A stretch of 64,000 nucleotides of DNA from Microvirga terrestris (GTDB lineage: Bacteria > Pseudomonadota > Alphaproteobacteria > Rhizobiales > Beijerinckiaceae), in NCBI RefSeq assembly GCF_015694425.1, contig NZ_JADQDN010000002.1, forward strand, positions 1 to 64,000. Direction: 5' to 3'. A model generated the notes under the pieces. That model was not told where the DNA came from and searched no databases. It saw only the letters and a program-made list of their open reading frames with translations. Every line of letters begins with the position of its first letter. Positions within the stretch are counted from its first letter, which is position 1. The position numbers were made by a program, and so were the translations under genes. This document shows positions 54,179 to 62,185 of this stretch, one piece after another.

Positions 54179-54180
54179 CC

Positions 54181-54849
54181 ATGCAGAGTGAAGCTCTCTT
54201 GACGAACGCCCCTGCGGCCGCTTCGATGCGCGCGCCATCGAGGCCATCCCTGTCCGTGTCCATCCGCCGAGTTCCCACAGCCATCCTGGTCGTCTACTCG
54301 CTTCTTCTGGCGCTGGGAGTCGGCCTGGGCTCGGCCTATTGGGCCATCAATGGCAAACCGCCCTTCGGCAGCCTCCGGCTGGGTCCGTGGCAGTCCTGGC
54401 CCAAGCTCGGCGCCCCTGAGGCCGATCCGTACATGCGCGCCATCATCGCCCGCAGGAGCGACGTGCCCCTCGCCACGGGCGAAGGGATGGGGTTCACGGC
54501 CAGCGTGGACAATGACGGCAGGCCTCTCGATTCGGCCTGCTCCTACAGCATCGGCCCGGTCGCGCCCATTGCCCGTGTCTGGACCGTCACCCTGTATGAT
54601 CAGGCCGGTCGCCTGCCGAGCACCGAACTTAAGCGTAGAAGCTTCACTTCGGCGGAAGTGCTGCGCGATGCACAGGACCATTTCTCCATTGCCCTGTCCC
54701 GGAATGTGCAACCGGGCAACTGGCTCCAGCTTCCCGCGGGAGGCCCCTTCACGGTCGCGCTACGCCTCTATGATCCTCCAGGCGCCGCGGGGGCCAATCT
54801 CGAGGAGAGCGAAATGCCCGTCATCCAGCGGCTGGAGTGCGGAGCATGA
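54181..54849 (+). CDS. DUF1214 membrane-anchored protein
   Basis: 222 residues, ATG 3 nt after the PBP stop. One membrane helix (AILVVYSLLLALGVGLGSAY) then the DUF1214 beta-fold (CSYSIGPVAPIARVWTVTLY, HFSIALSRNVQPGNWLQLPA). Periplasmic domain expected. The next gene overlaps it by 4 nt and encodes the partner DUF1254 part. Confidence 0.88.
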   Translation: MQSEALLTNAPAAASMRAPSRPSLSVSIRRVPTAILVVYSLLLALGVGLGSAYWAINGKPPFGSLRLGPWQSWPKLGAPEADPYMRAIIARRSDVPLATGEGMGFTASVDNDGRPLDSACSYSIGPVAPIARVWTVTLYDQAGRLPSTELKRRSFTSAEVLRDAQDHFSIALSRNVQPGNWLQLPAGGPFTVALRLYDPPGAAGANLEESEMPVIQRLECGA

Positions 54850-55409
54850 GAGGGTTCGGGCGTTTCGTCATCGCTACCCTGTGCGGCCTCGTGATTGCCG
54901 CTGGGGTCCATATCGTGGCGATCCTCGGCAGCCCCTATCTGGCCGACCAGGATGCCTTCTCCAAGGTGCAGGCGACCCTGACCGCAGACAAGGCTCAGAT
55001 CATCAGCGCGCCCGGCGGCGAGAACACTTGGCTGCCCAATCCCGATCCTGCAGTGGCGGTCGCCACCTGCGCGTTCGACCTGCGCAATGGGCCGATGCGT
55101 GTCGCCACCCGCACAGGCTCGCTTCCCCTCTCCTTCTCGTTCCACAAGGAGACAGGCGGAGTGTTCTTTGCGGTAACGGATCGTGCCGCCGTGCGGGGTG
55201 AACTCGAGATCGTCGCTATGACCGGGCGTCAACTCGATGAGGCAAGGGCTGCCGAGGACGAGAACGCCCCCTCCCGCGACGTGCGGATCGTTGCACCCGA
55301 AGTGCAGGGCTTCGTGATCGTTCGCGTTGTCGCGCCCAGTCCCAGCCTGCGGCCGCAGGCGGAGGAGATGGCGAAGGCGGTTGCCTGCACGGCCGAGCCG
55401 GACGCCTGA
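54846..55409 (+). CDS. DUF1254 membrane-anchored protein
   Basis: 187 residues from the ATG at 54846, overlapping the DUF1214 stop (ATGA). One membrane helix (FVIATLCGLVIAAGVHIVAI) and a domain of the DUF1254 type (GENTWLPNPDPAVAVATCAF, ELEIVAMTGRQLDEARAAED). In many proteins DUF1254 and DUF1214 are one chain; here they are two coupled genes in reverse order. Probably a periplasmic complex linked to cell-wall synthesis, judging by the PBP neighbour. Confidence 0.85.
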   Translation: MRGFGRFVIATLCGLVIAAGVHIVAILGSPYLADQDAFSKVQATLTADKAQIISAPGGENTWLPNPDPAVAVATCAFDLRNGPMRVATRTGSLPLSFSFHKETGGVFFAVTDRAAVRGELEIVAMTGRQLDEARAAEDENAPSRDVRIVAPEVQGFVIVRVVAPSPSLRPQAEEMAKAVACTAEPDA

Positions 55410-55414
55410 GACCC

Positions 55415-55912
55415 ATGCCCTGGCGACCGATGACCGCGCTGGACTTGAACCAGGTTCAGTCTCTGGCGGATGCGATCCATGTCAGCCACCCGGAAGATCC
55501 TGAGGTTCTGGCGGAGCGGCAGCACCTTTACCCGGAGGGTTGCTTCATGCTGGTCGAGGATGAACGCGCCATCGGCTATGCGCTCACTCATCCCTGGCGC
55601 TTCGCGGAGCCGCCGCCGTTGAACCGGCTTCTCGGGGCAGTCCCGTCGCCTGCTACAACCTATTACATTCACGATGTCGCCCTGCTGCCCATCGCTCGAG
55701 GCAAGGGCTACGCGGCGCAGCTCACCGATCGTTTGGTGGCTCATTCGCGCGAAGCAGGCTTCGACAACCTGTCGCTGGTCGCCGTCAACAAGTCTCAAGT
55801 CTTCTGGGAGAAGGCAGGCTTTCGCGTGGTAGCGGTTCCGGACTTAGGCCCAAAGCTCGCGAGCTATGGACCGGATGCAGCGCTGATGGTGCGCGACGCC
55901 GCCAGCCTTTGA
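55415..55912 (+). CDS. GNAT-family N-acetyltransferase
   Basis: 165 residues. GNAT motif A is seen in YIHDVALLPIARGKGYAAQL with the acetyl-CoA pyrophosphate loop ARGKGYA, and motif B in NKSQVFWEKAGFRVV. Substrate unknown. It starts 5 nt after the DUF1254 stop, so it may be in the same transcript as the PBP. Confidence 0.92.
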   Translation: MPWRPMTALDLNQVQSLADAIHVSHPEDPEVLAERQHLYPEGCFMLVEDERAIGYALTHPWRFAEPPPLNRLLGAVPSPATTYYIHDVALLPIARGKGYAAQLTDRLVAHSREAGFDNLSLVAVNKSQVFWEKAGFRVVAVPDLGPKLASYGPDAALMVRDAASL

Positions 55913-55956
55913 ACGACGCCTAACGGCGTCTTATCGGCAACAAAAAATTCGAACAA

Positions 55957-56160
55957 TCAGGAGCGGCGACGGCCGCGGCCGTTGGAGACCAATGGGCGGG
56001 AAGGACCCGGATTGGGAGCGGGTCTCTCGTAGCGGACACCCGTGAAGAGAAGGATTTCGCCCCTGGGTTCGTCATCTGACAGATGCGGACGCGGCGGGCG
56101 CTCCGAAATATCCGGGAATGCGATCACCACTCCTGGCGACCTCGTCCAGACGTCTTGCAT
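55957..56160 (-). CDS. Small conserved-type protein with FTGVRYER motif
   Basis: 67 residues; CAGGAGGGCAAG precedes the ATG, an excellent ribosome site. Contains GVVIAFPDISERPPRPHL and RGEILLFTGVRYER, then a proline/arginine-rich tail ending GRGRRRS. I remember similar short proteins from Rhizobiales but know no function. Upstream, a weak EcfG-like site (GGAAC-N17-TGTT, minus strand, 56290-56315) is noted. Confidence 0.65.
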   Translation of the reverse strand: MQDVWTRSPGVVIAFPDISERPPRPHLSDDEPRGEILLFTGVRYERPAPNPGPSRPLVSNGRGRRRS

Positions 56161-56413
56161 CTTGCCCTCCTGTTCTATGGTGCCACTAGCTGCCTCGATG
56201 ACTGACTCTCACAAAAAGAGACCTATGGTTAACAGATGGTTTCCGTCGGGCTCTGCCATGTCGAAAAAGGCCGAGCCTGACATGAAAACAACATCTACGG
56301 CCGCGCTTATGTTCCGCTTATGATCGCCTATATTCCGTGCAGCGGATGCCCGTTAAAGATGCGCTAAGATGCACCCCCTAGCCTCCGCGCAGTTGCGTTG
56401 AAGCGAGTTGTAT

Positions 56414-57433
56414 ATGGCGTCCTCTTCGAACCCGGATCTCTGGTCGGGCCTTTCGGGTTTCGGATCCTCCGAGAGCGCAACGCCGGACATGCGCGCTGCT
56501 CTCCTCAAAGTGAACGCGGAGATGTTTGTCGCTGCACCCGCCCGCGACCGGGAAAGTATCGAAACGTTTGAGGCGCTCATGCTCGGCTCCCTGCCGCGCG
56601 CGGATTCAGCCTCTCTCCTGGCGCTCGCACGCATCCTCGCACCTTGTGCCGACGCGCCAGCATCCGTTCTCGATTATCTCGTTCAGCATTCGCCCGAGGC
56701 ACGAACCATCGTGCTCCAGCACGCCACGCATCTGCCTGAGACGGTAAACCGCCGCCAGCTCGCAACGCCTGCAGGGCGCCTACGGCTCGCAGTCCGCCCT
56801 GATCTCGATCCCGCAACCGTCAGAAGGATGCTGCTTCTCGGCGAGGAGGCTGTTGCCGATGCCCTCGCGGCCAGTCCCGCCGTAATACCCGACACGGGCC
56901 CGTTCAAGCTCCTTATGCAGCGCGCTCGCTGGCGGCCTGCTCTGGCCCGCGTCCTGCTCGAGCGTGGCGATCTTCCGCCGAACGACGCAGCAGCTCTTTA
57001 TCTTGCGGCTGATGCCCCGCAACGCGTGGCAATTCGTGAGCACGTCATAGCCACCCTGGCGCGACGTCGCGTGACGCTGTCCTGCGCTCTCACCGAAGAG
57101 GATGTCGCAGAACTCCTGGCCGTCAGCCGCAGGGGCGATGTGGAGCGGCTGGAAGCCCTTCTCTCCACTTTCCTCGAACTTTCCTCGTCGGCGGAGTGGC
57201 GGGTGCTCGAACTCGGTCGCCATCGTCTTCTTGCGCTTGCATTGAAAGTGCTCGGCATGAGCAGCAGGGATGCGATTCGGATCTTCCTCTGTCTCCACCC
57301 TGCCCTGTCCTATCCGCTCTCGGCGATCAGGGAGCTGGTGCGTGAAGTGCGGGACGTTCCCGGGCCGGTTGCCCTCGCCCTCGTCGAGGCGATCCTGGGC
57401 GTGAGAGTCCTGTCGCGGGAGCATCAGGCATAA
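56414..57433 (+). CDS. DUF2336 family protein
   Basis: 339 residues from the ATG at 56414. All-helical, HEAT-like repeats typical of DUF2336: LLALARILAPCADAPASVLD, LLLGEEAVADALAASPAVIP, LEALLSTFLELSSSAEWRVL. Members are cytoplasmic and often linked to motility or signalling in Alphaproteobacteria, but the role is unproven. Confidence 0.82.
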   Translation: MASSSNPDLWSGLSGFGSSESATPDMRAALLKVNAEMFVAAPARDRESIETFEALMLGSLPRADSASLLALARILAPCADAPASVLDYLVQHSPEARTIVLQHATHLPETVNRRQLATPAGRLRLAVRPDLDPATVRRMLLLGEEAVADALAASPAVIPDTGPFKLLMQRARWRPALARVLLERGDLPPNDAAALYLAADAPQRVAIREHVIATLARRRVTLSCALTEEDVAELLAVSRRGDVERLEALLSTFLELSSSAEWRVLELGRHRLLALALKVLGMSSRDAIRIFLCLHPALSYPLSAIRELVREVRDVPGPVALALVEAILGVRVLSREHQA

Positions 57434-57542
57434 ACCGCCGCGGCCATGCCTGCGGATGCGCTGCTCCGCGCAGAGGAGGATGCCTGCCTGTCCGTTTTTC
57501 TGTTAGGATCCTCCCATTCCGTCGGATGCACCGGAGGGGCGC

Positions 57543-58127
57543 ATGTTCCTGGAAACGATCGGCGATGAGCGCGCAACCGGCAGAGTGGCGGAGATTTACG
57601 AACGGCAGCGGGAGCAGCTCGGGTTCGTCATGGAAGCGACGAAATGCTTCACCGCCCGTCCCGACCTGCTGCCGATCTACACGGACTTCTCGGACAGGAT
57701 CAGGGCCGGGTTTTCGCTTGGCTTGCGAGAATGGCGACTGATTACGCTCATTGCCGCAAAGCACATCCCGTCGACCTATTGCTCCCAGGTCTATAGCAAG
57801 CAGCTCATCGCGGATCTTGGATCCAAGGACGCCGTCCTTGCGGTCCAAGAAGACTTTCGCACGGCAGGCTTATCTGCGAAGGACGTCGAGATGCTGTCCT
57901 ATGCGGAGAAAGTCACAAGGGATGCATCGCACATCGCGGAATCTGACATAGAGCGGCTGCGGTCAGTCGGGTTCTCGGACCGACAGATTTGCGACATCGC
58001 ACTCTGCGCGGCCTTTCGATGCTTCGTCAGCCGATTCTTCGACGCGGTCGGCGCGGGCACGGAAGCGGCATTCATCGACAGCGATGAAGAGTTTCGGTCG
58101 AAGATGACCGTCGGCAGGGCTCTCTGA
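57543..58127 (+). CDS. Carboxymuconolactone decarboxylase/AhpD-fold protein with incomplete CxxC
   Basis: 194 residues. The fold pattern (FLETIGDERATGRVAEIYER, EWRLITLIAAKHIPSTYCSQ, GLSAKDVEMLSYAEKVTRDA) matches the CMD/AhpD superfamily. AhpD peroxidases carry CxxC; here the site reads YCSQVYS, so only one cysteine remains and a disulfide-type peroxidase cycle is unlikely. Actual reaction unknown. Confidence 0.8.
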   Translation: MFLETIGDERATGRVAEIYERQREQLGFVMEATKCFTARPDLLPIYTDFSDRIRAGFSLGLREWRLITLIAAKHIPSTYCSQVYSKQLIADLGSKDAVLAVQEDFRTAGLSAKDVEMLSYAEKVTRDASHIAESDIERLRSVGFSDRQICDIALCAAFRCFVSRFFDAVGAGTEAAFIDSDEEFRSKMTVGRAL

Positions 58128-58144
58128 AGGATTGCTTTCCGAAA

Positions 58145-58486
58145 CTAGTCGCCCGGCGCCAGGTCGAGGAAGTGCCTGCCCTGCCGGTCGTCGACCTCGA
58201 CAAGCCAGAGGTCGGGATCGAAGCGCAATTCGCGGGCCATGCGCTCCTCCACGTCCAGAGGTGTTGAACCCTGCAGGACGGGAGCGAACAGGCGCTCGCC
58301 GCTGTCGTCGAGGAAGAGTTGCGGCGCTGGGCCATACAGGCTTGCGGTGCCGTCGAGATGATCGACCTTCACGTAGATCGCCCCGGCCTCGGCAGACCCG
58401 CGCTTACGCAGGGCCGCGTCGAGGCCCTCCAGCGAGCAGCGGCGGAGATAGGCGGACACCCAGAAGTCGGAACGGAGGCGCACCAC
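58145..58486 (-). CDS. DUF1491 family protein
   Basis: 113 residues from a GTG at 58486 that overlaps the previous stop by one base. Family features: RLRSDFWVSAYLRRCSLEGL, GAIYVKVDHLDGTASLYGPA and ERMARELRFDPDLWLVEVDD. An alphaproteobacterial protein of unknown function, coupled to the peptidoglycan-binding protein gene. Confidence 0.9.
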   Translation of the reverse strand: MVRLRSDFWVSAYLRRCSLEGLDAALRKRGSAEAGAIYVKVDHLDGTASLYGPAPQLFLDDSGERLFAPVLQGSTPLDVEERMARELRFDPDLWLVEVDDRQGRHFLDLAPGD

Positions 58487-59325
58487 TATTGAACCGCGAT
58501 ACCGGATGCGCTGGACAGTTCACGCAGGGTGCGCGCATTGAACTCGCCCGTTACCGGCAGGCGCCGTTCCTGCTCGAAGCGCTCAAGGGCCTGTCGCGTT
58601 CCGGCGCCCATCACGCCATCCACCTTCACGCTGTAGCCGAGCCGCGCAAGGGCGCGCTGGCCCGCAAGAACCGTGTCGCCGGGATCGGGCCGACCCACAT
58701 TACCGGGCGGCACCGGCACAGGCCCGCCCATGCGGATCATATCCGCAATCGGATCGCGCGCGGCGGTTCGCGGGGTCGGCGATGCCGCCGCAGGTGTAGG
58801 CTGCTGGGCGCGCGCAGGAGGTGTGGCGACCGGTGCAGGCTGGCCGCCATTGCGGATCATGTCCGTGATCGGGCTGCGCGCCACGGGCTTTGTCGTCGCG
58901 CCGACAGCACTGGCATCAGGGGCTGCACTCTGTGGAACGAAAGCATGGGGATTCGGCCCCGCTGGCGATGGCTCGGCAAGTTCAGCCCCAGGACGCACGG
59001 GGGGCAAGAACCGATCTGTCGCTGTCTCGGGCGGGGGCTCCGGGGTAAAGGCGATTTCCCGCGTGGTGAAGAGAGGCGCCGGATGGCGGCTGCTCTGCAG
59101 CGCCAGCGCATTCCAGGCGATCGCTCCTCCGCAACCGGTCAGGAACAGGGCGGCGAGGATCTGCCGCGGGTGACCGAACACGAAAGCGGTGGCTTGCTCG
59201 GCCATGCCCGGCCTGCGCTGAGGCTTCACAGTGCGGCGCTGCGGCGGGCGTGCCGGCGCCTTGCGCCGCACCACGGCGGGAAGGTCCAGATCGTCATCGG
59301 GCTGATCGACAAAAGCTTCACGCAA
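58486..59325 (-). CDS. Membrane-anchored peptidoglycan-binding protein
   Basis: 279 residues from a TTG at 59325 (an in-frame stop lies seven codons upstream, and no ATG fits). Basic N-terminus, one membrane helix (ILAALFLTGCGGAIAWNALA), a proline-rich linker holding two copies of a short motif (SPITDMIRNGG and DPIADMIRMGG), and a C-terminal PG_binding_1 domain (VLAGQRALARLGYSVKVDGV, TRQALERFEQERRLPVTGEF). It would link inner membrane and cell wall. Confidence 0.88.
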   Translation of the reverse strand: MREAFVDQPDDDLDLPAVVRRKAPARPPQRRTVKPQRRPGMAEQATAFVFGHPRQILAALFLTGCGGAIAWNALALQSSRHPAPLFTTREIAFTPEPPPETATDRFLPPVRPGAELAEPSPAGPNPHAFVPQSAAPDASAVGATTKPVARSPITDMIRNGGQPAPVATPPARAQQPTPAAASPTPRTAARDPIADMIRMGGPVPVPPGNVGRPDPGDTVLAGQRALARLGYSVKVDGVMGAGTRQALERFEQERRLPVTGEFNARTLRELSSASGIAVQ

Positions 59326-59691
59326 AGGATCGTTCCGTTCTCAGGAGATGAGGTCGTTTTGGATCGCGTCAACCAAAGGACAAGCCTGCGGCGGGAGCCA
59401 CCTGCTGTCATTCTAGCGACGGAGCCTGACAGAGGGCGCTTAAACGAAACCTAATTGCCGTATCCGATTGACCGAGCGGGATCTCGGGCAGCGCCGATTC
59501 CGGTGTCCGCAGGCCGCGGGGCAGCGAAGAGCACTCCAGTTTTCCATTGCCACACAAAGACTTGGCGCTGAGGAAGAGCAGCAAGGTTTCGTTCATCCTG
59601 TTTGCAGGTTTCCCATGACACGCCTACGCGGATGCCACCGAGTTCGGTATGGTGCTGCATCATTGTTCGCTTCAGGCCATCCAGTCGCCCC
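59326..59691. other. 366-bp divergent intergenic region
   Basis: Lies between the divergent peptidoglycan-binding protein gene and the small anchored protein gene. Frames here are short and unconvincing, and I see no repeat or clear promoter motif. It presumably holds both promoters. Confidence 0.4.
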
Positions 59692-60015
59692 ATGTTGTCC
59701 ATTCTCCGTTTCATCCTGATCGTCGGCATCATTTTCTACTATTCGCCGGTCCGCCAGAAAGGCGAAGGCACCACTGCCCTCGAGGCCCTGTTCACGCCAA
59801 AAGCCAGCGAGCCGCTCGCTCCTACTCCGCCCGCAGCAACGGGCGGCCCAGGCCATCTGGAGACTGTCTGGAAGGCCCTGCCCGACAGCGCCAAGCAGGC
59901 CGTCGTCGACAAGATCCTGACGTCGTCCGGCTTGCCCATCGCGGACGCCTCGAGGCCAGCCGATACACTGAAGCCGGAGGACCGTGCGCTCGCCTCAGCG
60001 AAGCCGCGCACGTAA
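59692..60015 (+). CDS. Small membrane-anchored protein, function unknown
   Basis: 107 residues from the ATG at 59692. An N-terminal helix (MLSILRFILIVGIIFYYSPV), a Pro/Ala-rich linker and a helical segment (LETVWKALPDSAKQAVVDKI). No family recognised. It lies 67 nt before sufE on the same strand. Confidence 0.65.
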   Translation: MLSILRFILIVGIIFYYSPVRQKGEGTTALEALFTPKASEPLAPTPPAATGGPGHLETVWKALPDSAKQAVVDKILTSSGLPIADASRPADTLKPEDRALASAKPRT

Positions 60016-60082
60016 AATCACCGCACCCGTCGCCAAAAGGCAGCCCGATGGCTATATGAGCGGCAGACATCACAGGTTTTCC

Positions 60083-60511
60083 ATGCTGCCGACCATTGAC
60101 GAAATCGTTTCCAACTTCGAGCTGCTCGACGACTGGGAAGAGCGCTATCGCTACCTCATCGAGCTCGGCCGGATGATGGACCCGTTACCGGACAAGGCCC
60201 ATAGCGACGTCAACAAGGTGCAGGGCTGCGCCAGCCAAGTCTGGCTCCAGATGGACGTGAAATCCTCTGGCGGCCAGCCGGTTCTGCACCTGCTCGGCGA
60301 CAGCGATGCCCACATCGTGCGCGGACTCGTGGCGCTCCTGATCTCCCTCTACAGCGGCAAGACTGCATCCGAGGCGCTCTCCACGGATGCACTCGGCCTG
60401 TTCAAGGAACTCGGCCTGTCCGAACATCTGACGCCGCAACGGTCGAACGGCGTCAGATCCATGGTCGAGCGCATCCGCCGCGACGCTCAGATGGCGCTGG
60501 CTGCTTCCTAG
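60083..60511 (+). CDS. sufE: Cysteine desulfuration protein SufE
   Basis: 142 residues from the ATG at 60083. TIDEIVSNFELLDDWEERYR, GRMMDPLPDKAHSDVNKVQG and the active-site Cys49 in VQGCASQVW identify SufE. It takes sulfur from SufS and passes it to the SufBCD scaffold for iron-sulfur cluster assembly. The other suf genes are not nearby. Its stop overlaps the convergent DUF6456 stop by 4 nt. Confidence 0.96.
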   Translation: MLPTIDEIVSNFELLDDWEERYRYLIELGRMMDPLPDKAHSDVNKVQGCASQVWLQMDVKSSGGQPVLHLLGDSDAHIVRGLVALLISLYSGKTASEALSTDALGLFKELGLSEHLTPQRSNGVRSMVERIRRDAQMALAAS

Positions 60512-61476
60512 ATCCGCCCGCCCTCGATCACCACCGCCTGCCAAGCCCGGATGCCGCGCGAAGCGGCCGGTCCGCGTGCCGTCGACTCGATGCCGTAATG
60601 CTCCGCAAGGCGCCCCAGTGCGAGGCGGATCACCACCTTGGCGGACCGTGCAGGCCATTGCCGCTCCCGCTCGATCTGCTCCAGCCCTTTGAGGAAGCCG
60701 CACAGATCGAGGAGCAGATCGCTGAAATCGCTACCGATCGCATCGAACGCATGGCGGAGCCTCTGGCGCGCTGCGACCATGCGATCCGTGGCCTCGCCCG
60801 GAGAGGCAGGGCCGCCGGTCTTCGGCATCGCGTCCCAGCGCGCCGTTACCCCCGGCAGGAGACCAGCGAGCATGATATCGGTCCGAAGCCGCTCTCCCGC
60901 CTGGAAGGCTGTCTCGTCGATCATCGGTTCGCCATTGCGGTCCCGGCGCCGGCGCAGCCAACCGAGAGGGCTCTCCTCCGTGTCGATCCGCACGCGCGTT
61001 GGACCCGTGGCGGTCTCGACGGTCGCGGTTTCCGTCTCGCGGTGCTGATGCAGGAAGGCGAGATCCGCATCGGGTGAAGCGATGCGCCTCCGATGGGCTT
61101 CGCCCGCTGAGGTCAGTTGAAGGGTGCGCCGCCCCGAGGCTGCCTGCTGCCAGCTGGCGAGATCCTCACGCACGAGAGCGTCCGCCGTCGCCGCTGCAAA
61201 GCGCCCTGCCCCAACCGAGACGCCACTGCGGCGCCTGTGGATAAGCACGCTCGACGGGTCCGTCGGATCAATCAACGCCCAAGTCTCCGGCTGGCCCAGC
61301 GCCGCGAGCAGTCGCCTCGCTTCCCGGGTCAGGGAATCGCTTGAAGGTTGTCCAGTGACCGGCGCTGCCTTGCTCTTCGCACGTCCTTTACGCTTCTTCG
61401 AACCGGCCTTCTCAGATGCTGAAATCTCTGTCGCGGCAATACTTTGATGAACCGCATCGCCGTCTTCAATGTTCAT
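60508..61476 (-). CDS. DUF6456 family protein
   Basis: 322 residues. A basic N-terminal tail (GSKKRKGRAKSKAAPVTGQP), a middle helical region, and the conserved C-terminal block ESPLGWLRRRRDRNGEPMID, QAGERLRTDIMLAGLLPGVT, LLLDLCGFLKGLEQIERERQ. Restricted to Alphaproteobacteria as far as I recall, likely nucleic-acid associated from its basic tail and helices, function unproven. A perfect 18-bp palindrome lies 25 nt upstream of the start. Confidence 0.85.
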   Translation of the reverse strand: MNIEDGDAVHQSIAATEISASEKAGSKKRKGRAKSKAAPVTGQPSSDSLTREARRLLAALGQPETWALIDPTDPSSVLIHRRRSGVSVGAGRFAAATADALVREDLASWQQAASGRRTLQLTSAGEAHRRRIASPDADLAFLHQHRETETATVETATGPTRVRIDTEESPLGWLRRRRDRNGEPMIDETAFQAGERLRTDIMLAGLLPGVTARWDAMPKTGGPASPGEATDRMVAARQRLRHAFDAIGSDFSDLLLDLCGFLKGLEQIERERQWPARSAKVVIRLALGRLAEHYGIESTARGPAASRGIRAWQAVVIEGGRI

Positions 61477-61500
61477 GTTTTGTTCCCATAAATAAAGTAA

Positions 61501-61518
61501 GGAAGGGGTACCCCTTCC
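61501..61518. promoter_or_regulatory. Perfect 18-bp palindrome upstream of the DUF6456 gene
   Basis: GGAAGGGGTACCCCTTCC, 25 nt before the DUF6456 start and so in its leader or promoter. It could be an operator for autoregulation. The following 140 bp down to the rhodanese gene contain no gene. Confidence 0.5.
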
Positions 61519-61629
61519 TCCTTCGATAGTGGGGGCATATTCCTAGTTGTCAACGCGATTCAAAACTGTTGATAAGATTGAGGATAACTCGGACAGCGCG
61601 GGGTCCGCCCGCATAAAGGCCGCAATGAC

Positions 61630-61651
61630 CCCTCGCATTTTCCGGCGAGGG
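61630..61651 (-). terminator. Hairpin after the rhodanese gene
   Basis: CCCTCGC/GCGAGGG stem with an 8-nt loop, 11 nt beyond the rhodanese stop on the minus strand. It lacks a T-tract, so the terminator call is moderate. Confidence 0.5.
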
Positions 61652-61662
61652 ATCACGCCGGT

Positions 61663-62097
61663 TTAGGCTGCGGACAAGATTTCAAGCGACCCGGGCTCGG
61701 TCCCTTCAGCAAAGGGAAACCCCTCGTCGGCCCAGCCCGTCATGCCACCGAGCATCAGCTTTACCGAACGTCCGAGTTGCGCCAGCCGCAGCGCGCCTCT
61801 GTCGGCGCCGTTGCAGTGCGGCCCAGCGCAATAGACCACGAACAGCGTCGAGTCGGGCCAGACCGACATCCGCTCCGGCGTGATCTCCCGGTGCGGAAGG
61901 TTGAGAGCGCCCGGCACATGGCTGCGGGCATAGGCCTTCGGCCCGCGCACGTCGAAGAGCACGAAGTCGGGTTGTCCGCTCACGAAGGCCTCATGCACAT
62001 CGGTGCAGTCGGTCTCCAGGGAAAGGCGGGCGGCGAAATGCGCCTGTGCGACCGCGGGTGCGGCAACCGGAATGGCCGCGACGGAACTGGCTGGCAT
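61663..62097 (-). CDS. Rhodanese-domain sulfurtransferase
   Basis: 144 residues from the ATG at 62097. Rhodanese features: DFVLFDVRGPKAYARSHVPG, LNLPHREITPERM and the active-site loop VVYCAGPHCNGADRGA with its Cys. Single-domain, cytoplasmic. It is divergent from ftrA across 88 bp, a pairing often seen for FtrA regulators, so FtrA probably controls it. Confidence 0.93.
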   Translation of the reverse strand: MPASSVAAIPVAAPAVAQAHFAARLSLETDCTDVHEAFVSGQPDFVLFDVRGPKAYARSHVPGALNLPHREITPERMSVWPDSTLFVVYCAGPHCNGADRGALRLAQLGRSVKLMLGGMTGWADEGFPFAEGTEPGSLEILSAA

Positions 62098-62185
62098 GAG
62101 ATCCTCCTTGTGGAAAAGCCATGGCCAGAGTTCCGCACTGGCGTCATGGTGGAAAGTGGCGCTCCTGCCAACAGACGTAAACATC

